NCBI GenBank assembly: GCA_934630485.1
Contig: CAKTWD010000050.1
Location: 1-10,639 of the forward strand
Reading direction: 5' to 3'
Length of the DNA stretch: 10,639 bases
Origin: an uncultured Eggerthellaceae bacterium
GTDB lineage: Bacteria; Actinomycetota; Coriobacteriia; Coriobacteriales; Eggerthellaceae
The position numbers and the translations under genes are program-made. Shown piece after piece: positions 6,247-10,639 of the stretch. Positions within the stretch are counted from its first letter, which is position 1. Every line of letters begins with the position of its first letter. The notes beneath the pieces are model-generated. The model was given only the letters and a program-made list of their open reading frames with translations. It ran no database searches and was not told the DNA's origin.

Positions 6247-7764
6247 TCAGGCGTGCTTGCCAGCAGCGAACTCTTCAGCCGAAGTGTCCGCGTTGTTCTG
6301 CAGCCCATCGACGCCGATCAGATCGAACAGCTCCTCGCGCGAATGGATATCGAACTTCTGATACACGTGGCGCACATGCGCTTTCGCGGTGCCGTTAGCG
6401 ATGAACAGCTCGCGCTCGATCTGTCCGACGGTCTTATGTTGCGCCAGAAGCATAAGCACCTCGGTCTCACGCGACGTCAACCCGAAACGTTTCGCCAAAA
6501 GCTCGCAGCGATCGACTATCTCTTGTTTGCGCACGGCCTGGCCATCGGCCTGTGAACCATCGAGAAACGACGCTCCCCATTTATTGGACAGCTCCTTTTG
6601 GGACAGCAACACGAACGTCCCCATGATCACAGCAACGATAGCCATACCGATGGCGATGGTGGTGCCGCGTACACCGCCGACATCGATCATCGACCCGTAT
6701 TCGTATACGCACCGGCCAAGAAACATGAACACCAGGCGAAGGCTGCGCTCCAAACCGAACAGCCATATCGCCGACACGCCGTAGCGATAGCACAGGTTCG
6801 AGCACAGCACCATGATCAGGATGGTAAACGCGGTGTAGCCACCTGCTACGCAATACCCGCCGAACACGTTGTCTGCAAAACCGAACACGGAAATGGAGAA
6901 CAGAGCGACCACCGTCAACGGCAGCGCGATGCGGCAAAGCGCGTTGAAATCGAATTTGTCGCGTTGCACCAGCACGCCGATGAGCACGAGCACTGCCACG
7001 ATAAACGTTCCCGGCGACGAATGCGGCCCGAATGCACCACGGTAGGCACTAGATTCGATGATGCCGTACGAAAACGCGAAGAAGCCCATGAGCAGCATGA
7101 TCTTCCAAGGTACGGAGACGCTCACCCACGTTTTCTGCGGCCGTTCGCCTTCGGGCAGCAGCTCGAAGCCACGTCGAGCGCACAGCAGAGCCGCTACAGG
7201 AAGCGACGCCGTCATCGCAAACAGCCACGGCATTTTAAAGCCCATGTACACATACACGATCAGCGCACCGAATACCAGGGAAGACGCGTAATACAGCGTT
7301 ACGCGGATGGGATTCAAACATCCATACAGTTCGCTGAAAATCAAGATGATCAAGCCCAAGCCAAGACCACCGAGGACCGAACTCGCAAAGCAAAGCCCCA
7401 GTGCGAGCGACGGTGTGAACCACGACGCGAACAACAGCACGGTTGACAGCAGCATGAAACTGCCGCAAAGGATATACACCCGGCTTCTGCTGAACAGCGG
7501 ACCTATTCTACGCGCAAGCGCCACGCACGCCAGCATTTCGACGATAGCGGTGAAATCAAAGAGGTCGCGCATGGAAACGGAAAAAGCAGGGAAGCCGACA
7601 AACGATCCGACAAAGGTGATCTCTATCCAGGCGCGGTATATGCCCAGCCCTAGAAACGCCAACGGGATAGGCACCAGCACATCCCGCAAGGGACGGTGAG
7701 CCTTCCTCTCTTGCACCTGATCGTCGCTCGATGGTTTTGCCTGCGCTACATTCGAACTATGCAC
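6247..7764 (-). CDS. LuxR-family transcriptional regulator with multi-pass membrane sensor domain
   Basis: The 505-residue protein joins about 12 hydrophobic helices (roughly 28-390) to a C-terminal LuxR/GerE DNA-binding domain (about 426-486). The latter reads FGLTSRETEVLMLLAQHKTVGQIERELFIANGTAKAHVRHVYQKFDIHSREELFDLI, with the family's LTxRExEVL, TxKxH and SREEL landmarks. The membrane part resembles an MFS fold and is thought to sense a ligand directly. There is no receiver domain, so this is a one-component regulator. The architecture is greatly expanded in Eggerthellaceae, where such genes flank reductase operons (DadR beside dopamine dehydroxylase in Eggerthella lenta is an example). The start is GTG, with GGGAG on the - strand about 7 nt upstream. 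It lies divergent from the FAD reductase and probably controls it and itself. The inducing ligand is unknown. Confidence 0.9.
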   Translation of the reverse strand: MHSSNVAQAKPSSDDQVQERKAHRPLRDVLVPIPLAFLGLGIYRAWIEITFVGSFVGFPAFSVSMRDLFDFTAIVEMLACVALARRIGPLFSRSRVYILCGSFMLLSTVLLFASWFTPSLALGLCFASSVLGGLGLGLIILIFSELYGCLNPIRVTLYYASSLVFGALIVYVYMGFKMPWLFAMTASLPVAALLCARRGFELLPEGERPQKTWVSVSVPWKIMLLMGFFAFSYGIIESSAYRGAFGPHSSPGTFIVAVLVLIGVLVQRDKFDFNALCRIALPLTVVALFSISVFGFADNVFGGYCVAGGYTAFTILIMVLCSNLCYRYGVSAIWLFGLERSLRLVFMFLGRCVYEYGSMIDVGGVRGTTIAIGMAIVAVIMGTFVLLSQKELSNKWGASFLDGSQADGQAVRKQEIVDRCELLAKRFGLTSRETEVLMLLAQHKTVGQIERELFIANGTAKAHVRHVYQKFDIHSREELFDLIGVDGLQNNADTSAEEFAAGKHA

Positions 7765-7781
7765 AACCGTCTCCCATCACC

Positions 7782-7814
7782 TTATCCAATGGGTTATCCA
7801 TCCACGTAACCCCC
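7782..7814. promoter_or_regulatory. Candidate LuxR operator in the regulator's own leader
   Basis: TTATCCA occurs twice with a 12-nt period (7782-7788, 7794-7800). GGGTTA (7791-7796) and TAACCC (7807-7812) form an inverted pair 16 bp centre to centre. The site lies just downstream of the candidate regulator promoter, a position suited to autoregulation. Confidence 0.4.
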
Positions 7815-7900
7815 TATCCCTTCCTCAATTGTATACGACCTCTTCGGTGCAACGCTAATGCACTCAAAAACGGTAGTGCGAGTATTGCCTGTTCAGGGTC

Positions 7901-7937
7901 GGGTTATTTCAAGGGGTTATAGAAATAGTCCCCCTGA
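7901..7937. promoter_or_regulatory. Candidate LuxR operator upstream of the FAD reductase promoter
   Basis: GGGTTAT occurs twice with a 13-nt period (7901, 7914). TCAAGGGG (7909-7916) and CCCCCTGA (7930-7937) form a dyad with 7 of 8 pairs, 21 bp centre to centre. The dyad centre is about 65 bp before the inferred transcription start, where LuxR-type activators often bind. Confidence 0.45.
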
Positions 7938-7990
7938 TTTCCCAAGAGGCTGTTGAATCGACGTGTTTGTGAAGATATTGTGCAGGTCAC

Positions 7991-8025
7991 AGCAACGAGT
8001 TTTGGAGGACGAAGGGATCGTTGCT
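7991..8025 (+). promoter_or_regulatory. Leader hairpin of the FAD reductase transcript
   Basis: AGCAACGA (7991-7998) and TCGTTGCT (8018-8025) form a perfect 8-bp stem with a 19-nt purine-rich loop. A second hairpin, ATGCG/CGCAT (8052-8056/8062-8066), lies just before the ribosome-binding site. An alternative pairing CGAGC/GCTCG (8036-8040/8059-8063) excludes the second hairpin. No riboswitch class is recognised. Confidence 0.4.
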
Positions 8026-8083
8026 TTGCCCCCGTCGAGCATGCAAGCGAAATGCGGGGCTCGCATACTGAAAGGAGTTACTC

Positions 8084-9736
8084 ATGTCTAAGGAAATGTC
8101 GCGTCGCGATCTACTCAAGATGAGCGGGCTGGCGGCAGCAGGCGTCGCGGGAGCATCGTTTCTGGGCGGCTGCGCACCGAAAGCGGCATCGAGCGCATCC
8201 GGTTCAGGCAAGGCGGCAAACGGCGGCTCGACCGCCACAACCACCGCGGCAGGCCACGAGCGCGCAGGGCTTCCGAGCTTCCTGAGCGCACCCGAGCCGA
8301 TCAAAGACGTGAAAACCAAGAAGGATTACGACGTCGTGATCGTAGGCGCTGGTGCTGCAGGCATCCCCGCCGCCATCACCGCCAAGGAAGCTGGTGCGAG
8401 CGTCGCCGTCATCCAGAAGGAAAGCACCGCCATCTCGCAAGGCAACACCGCAACGGGCATCCTGCTTGATAAGTCCGACCCCGCCGGCGTCGAGGCAGTG
8501 GTGTCGAAACTGATCTCCGAGCATGATTACCGCGCCAAGCGCGAACAGGTGGAGCTGTGGGCGAAGAACTCCGGCGAGGCCATCACGTGGCTGTTCAGCC
8601 TGGCGCAGCAATGTGGCGCGCAGGTCTCCGACACCACGAAGAAGTGGACGTCAGGCATTGCTAAGGTCAACGACTACGAGATGAACTACTTGTCCATCGA
8701 CTTTGGTCCGAAACCCTACAACACTGGCGAAGGCATGAAGGCGTTGGCCGAGTATGCGGAAAAGCAGGGTGTCGACTTCTTCTACTCCACCGAGGCGAAA
8801 CAGCTGGTGGGCGACGCATCGGGCATCACGGGCGTTATCGCTAAGGGCGCCGAGGGCAACATTCAGTTCAATGCGAAAAAGGGTGTTATCCTGGCTACCG
8901 GCGATTACCAAAACGACGACGAGATGGTGAACTACTATCTTCCGGACCTGAAGCACCTCGGCCGCAAGCAGACGAACAAGACCGGCGACGGGCACAAGAT
9001 GGCCATTTGGGCCGGCGGCGCGATGGAGGACCTCGGTCACACGAAAATGCTCCATGACTTCGACGGCGGTCCGGGCTCCATGTGCGATATGCCGTTTTTG
9101 GCTGTGAAGATGGACGGCACGCGCTTCTGCGATGAGACCTGCGGCATGTCGCTTATGAACAACTTCCTGCGTAGCGACGCCGATCAGGGCAACTATTGCC
9201 AGATCTTCGACAACAACTACACCCAGACGGCTGCAAGCTGGCCGGGCAAGCTGTTCGACCAGGAGGCCATCAAGGCGTACATGCCCGAAGAGCCCGGCGA
9301 GAAAAAGGGCGTTTACGAGGGGCAGATCGCAACGTTTAAGGCGGATACCCTTGACGAACTTGCCGAGAAGCTGGGCATCACCGACGCTGCCGCGTTCAAG
9401 AAGGCCGTCGAGCGCTACAACGAGCTGGTTGCGAAGGGCAGCGACGAGGACTTCGGCAAGCAAGCTAAGTGGCTCACGCCCATCGACACCCCGCCGTTCT
9501 ACGGCATCCATCGTCATGTGCGCGTATCGGCCATCGTGTCCGGCGTGAACGTCGACAAGCACATGCAGGTGCTCAAGGACGGTACCGAGGAACCGATTCC
9601 CGGCCTGTTCGCCATCGGCAACGTTGCCGGTAACTTCTTCGCCGGCGTTGACTACACCATGTGGATGCCGGGTTTGTCCCTTGGCCGTGCCCACACGCAG
9701 GGCTATGTGATCGGCAAGTACGTGGCCGAACTGTAA
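8084..9736 (+). CDS. Tat-exported lipoprotein FAD-dependent reductase (fumarate reductase/flavocytochrome c flavoprotein superfamily)
   Basis: The 550-residue extracytoplasmic flavoenzyme is predicted to be a terminal reductase for an unidentified organic electron acceptor. SRRDLLKM (6-13) is a twin-arginine motif, followed by a hydrophobic stretch and FLGGC (26-30), a lipobox, so the protein is probably folded before export and then lipid-anchored. A low-complexity Ala/Ser/Thr/Gly linker reaches about residue 60. YDVVIVGAGAAGIPAAITA (82-100) is the FAD dinucleotide-binding fold, GVILATGDY (267-275) and KTGDGHKMAIWAGGAM (299-314) are superfamily motifs, and GLFAIGNVAGNFFAG (507-521) closes the FAD domain. 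Where fumarate reductases have a TTRD-like proton-donor segment it reads RFCDETCGM (347-355), and the usual NRLGG segment reads DYTMWMPG (523-530). A fumarate substrate is therefore doubtful. AAAGGAG lies 6 nt before the ATG. The cytochrome gene follows and is the likely electron donor; the divergent LuxR gene is the likely regulator. Confidence 0.9.
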   Translation: MSKEMSRRDLLKMSGLAAAGVAGASFLGGCAPKAASSASGSGKAANGGSTATTTAAGHERAGLPSFLSAPEPIKDVKTKKDYDVVIVGAGAAGIPAAITAKEAGASVAVIQKESTAISQGNTATGILLDKSDPAGVEAVVSKLISEHDYRAKREQVELWAKNSGEAITWLFSLAQQCGAQVSDTTKKWTSGIAKVNDYEMNYLSIDFGPKPYNTGEGMKALAEYAEKQGVDFFYSTEAKQLVGDASGITGVIAKGAEGNIQFNAKKGVILATGDYQNDDEMVNYYLPDLKHLGRKQTNKTGDGHKMAIWAGGAMEDLGHTKMLHDFDGGPGSMCDMPFLAVKMDGTRFCDETCGMSLMNNFLRSDADQGNYCQIFDNNYTQTAASWPGKLFDQEAIKAYMPEEPGEKKGVYEGQIATFKADTLDELAEKLGITDAAAFKKAVERYNELVAKGSDEDFGKQAKWLTPIDTPPFYGIHRHVRVSAIVSGVNVDKHMQVLKDGTEEPIPGLFAIGNVAGNFFAGVDYTMWMPGLSLGRAHTQGYVIGKYVAEL

Positions 9737-9812
9737 AAACCTATGACCTTCGGATAGGCGTTTCGGAGCGTTCGTCCTCCTTGAAAAGCCCCCGAACGGA
9801 TCATCCCCCTAA

Positions 9813-9857
9813 GCTGAGCGCCCTCCCATCTCCCTCCGGGCGCTCAGCGTCTTATTT
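9813..9857 (+). terminator. Strong hairpin between reductase and cytochrome genes (attenuator or partial terminator)
   Basis: GCTGAGCGCCC (9813-9823) and GGGCGCTCAGC (9838-9848) form a perfect 11-bp GC-rich stem with a 14-nt pyrimidine loop, followed by GTCTTATTT. The tail is poorer than a full T-tract, so partial termination or protection of the reductase mRNA 3' end is more likely than a complete stop. It would let the reductase outnumber the cytochrome. Confidence 0.6.
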
Positions 9858-9881
9858 GAACCGAGATAAAAGGAGCACACC

Positions 9882-10568
9882 ATGAAAACGCCGACGAACA
9901 GCGTAGACGCGTGCAGCAAAAAAAGCAAAAAACCGCTGATAGCGGGTATTGTCGTTGCGGTTGTGGTGCTGGCGGGCATCGGTTTTTGGACATGGCACAA
10001 CACGCCGGGTTTTTGCGGCGTGTGCCATACGCCCATGAGCACGTACGTTGCAACGTACGAAGCGCAACCTAACGCGCAAGCGACGGACAAATGGGGCAAC
10101 AACGTAACGAATTCGAACGCCATGTTGGTGGTCACGCATAAAGAAGCCGGCGTAGAATGCCTGTCGTGCCACGTCCCGAGCATCACTCAGCAAATCGGCG
10201 AGGTGGCCGAGACTATCACGGGCGATTATTACTACCCGCTTTCTGAAGTTAGCATTTCCGCTTTGCAAGAGAATTCCGGGCAGAACGCAAGCGACGAGGC
10301 CGCCTTCTGCCTGAAAAGCGGCTGCCATGTCACTGCGAGCGGCACCGAGATATCCACGCGCGAGGACTTGATGAAGGCCACTGCGGACAAAGCATTCAAC
10401 CCGCATAGCAACCATCACGGCGAAGCAAAATGCAGCGATTGCCATAAATCGCATCGCGCATCGGTGATGCAGTGCACGCAGTGCCACAACGACGCCGCGG
10501 CAAGCATGCCGGATGGCTGGGTGGATTACAAGACCGGAAAGCAGATCGCAGAATCTGCCGTCAAGTAA
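9882..10568 (+). CDS. Membrane-anchored multihaem cytochrome c, NapC/NrfH-like
   Basis: This 228-residue protein is a quinol-oxidising or electron-relay cytochrome expected to sit on the outer face of the cytoplasmic membrane. One N-terminal helix (about 18-38, KPLIAGIVVAVVVLAGIGFW), preceded by lysines, anchors it with the C-terminus outside. Haem-binding motifs are CGVCH (45-49), CLSCH (93-97), CLKSGCH (143-149), CSDCH (184-188) and CTQCH (198-202): four CX2CH and one CX4CH, so up to five haems. CGVCHTPM places a methionine close after the first motif, as in NapC/NrfH proteins that take electrons from menaquinol. AAAAGGAG lies 6 nt before the ATG. It follows the FAD reductase by 145 nt in the same direction. 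The same pairing (NapC/NrfH-like cytochrome plus FAD reductase) is known from the cardiac glycoside reductase genes cgr1-cgr2 of Eggerthella lenta, though gene order differs here. Partner assignment is inferred. Confidence 0.9.
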   Translation: MKTPTNSVDACSKKSKKPLIAGIVVAVVVLAGIGFWTWHNTPGFCGVCHTPMSTYVATYEAQPNAQATDKWGNNVTNSNAMLVVTHKEAGVECLSCHVPSITQQIGEVAETITGDYYYPLSEVSISALQENSGQNASDEAAFCLKSGCHVTASGTEISTREDLMKATADKAFNPHSNHHGEAKCSDCHKSHRASVMQCTQCHNDAAASMPDGWVDYKTGKQIAESAVK

Positions 10569-10608
10569 CACCGCCGCCAAGCACGACGCGCATGATCGAG
10601 GATGACCA

Positions 10609-10639
10609 GTGAGCCAAAATGTTGCGAAGACAACGTGGC
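10609..10639 (+). CDS. Possible start of a downstream gene (cut by window end)
   Basis: A GTG at 10609 is preceded by GAGGA with 6 nt spacing and opens a frame beginning MSQNVAKTTW that runs off the edge. It begins 40 nt after the cytochrome stop, consistent with a third operon gene. Other starts nearby (ATG 10602, ATG 10618) open different frames, so the assignment is tentative and no function can be given. Confidence 0.35.
   Translation, partial: MSQNVAKTTW

Larger units (their letters stand above)
7765..8083. promoter_or_regulatory. Divergent regulatory spacer between LuxR regulator and FAD reductase
   Basis: This 319-nt spacer holds no convincing gene. For the regulator, a - strand TACAAT (7828-7833) is a good -10 (five of six) with only a poor -35. 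For the reductase, TTGAAT (7953-7958) with TATTGT (7976-7981) at 17 nt, or GATATT (7974-7979) at 15 nt, are candidates. GGGTTAT-like motifs occur at 7791-7797, 7901-7907 and 7914-7920, and inverted as GTAACCC at 7806-7812. TTATCCA repeats at 7782 and 7794. The reductase leader (about 95 nt) contains two hairpins. These are pattern observations; binding is inferred. Confidence 0.6.

Noticed and set aside
6598..7446. 282-codon plus-strand frame opposite the LuxR regulator
   Set aside because: Charged, His/Gln/Arg-rich composition is the expected reverse complement of membrane helices; no domain is seen.
7765..8083. CRISPR-like or phage-like repeats in the divergent spacer
   Set aside because: The repeats are only 7-8 nt with irregular spacing, which fits operator sites and not an array.
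8651..9694. 347-codon minus-strand frame inside the FAD reductase
   Set aside because: Antisense shadow of a gene with clear motifs throughout; no ribosome-binding site or family resemblance.

Overview
The window looks like the chromosome of a GC-rich anaerobic actinomycete of class Coriobacteriia, most likely family Eggerthellaceae (Eggerthella, Gordonibacter, Adlercreutzia, Slackia and relatives). I infer this from three things. The Bacillus-like order tatD-x-ksgA-veg occurs in a high-GC genome. A LuxR regulator carries a multi-pass membrane sensor, a hallmark of this family. It sits divergently from a Tat-exported FAD reductase that is paired with a membrane multiheme cytochrome c. The species cannot be read from the sequence alone.

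Positions 1-3440 are housekeeping on the + strand. They hold the 3' part of a TatD-family metal hydrolase, an iron-sulfur-flavoprotein-like oxidoreductase with a basic RG-rich tail, rsmA/ksgA (its GTG start overlaps the preceding stop by 8 nt), veg with its own extended -10 promoter, and a tRNA-Ala(CGC) with a good promoter and a textbook intrinsic terminator. In Bacillus the gene between tatD and ksgA is rnmV (RNase M5). Here the flavoprotein holds that place.

Positions 3440-6250 are accessory. A + strand DHA1-type MFS exporter follows a leader dense in small inverted and direct repeats. It converges on a - strand gene for a cytoplasmic BspA-type leucine-rich-repeat protein with an ankyrin-like tail. 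That gene is preceded by a tandemly duplicated Shine-Dalgarno segment.

Positions 6247-10639 form a respiratory module. A - strand regulator, with about 12 membrane segments and a LuxR-type helix-turn-helix, lies divergent from a + strand pair: a twin-arginine lipoprotein FAD reductase of the fumarate-reductase superfamily and a membrane-anchored cytochrome c with five haem motifs, one of them CX4CH. A following gene may begin at the right edge. The likely logic is that the regulator senses a small molecule and switches on the reductase. Electrons pass from the menaquinol pool through the cytochrome to the FAD protein outside the membrane, which reduces an organic acceptor. The acceptor is unknown, and the motifs usually holding the fumarate-reductase active-site arginines are not preserved. 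The 319-bp divergent spacer carries repeated GGGTTAT-type motifs that are good candidates for the regulator's binding sites.
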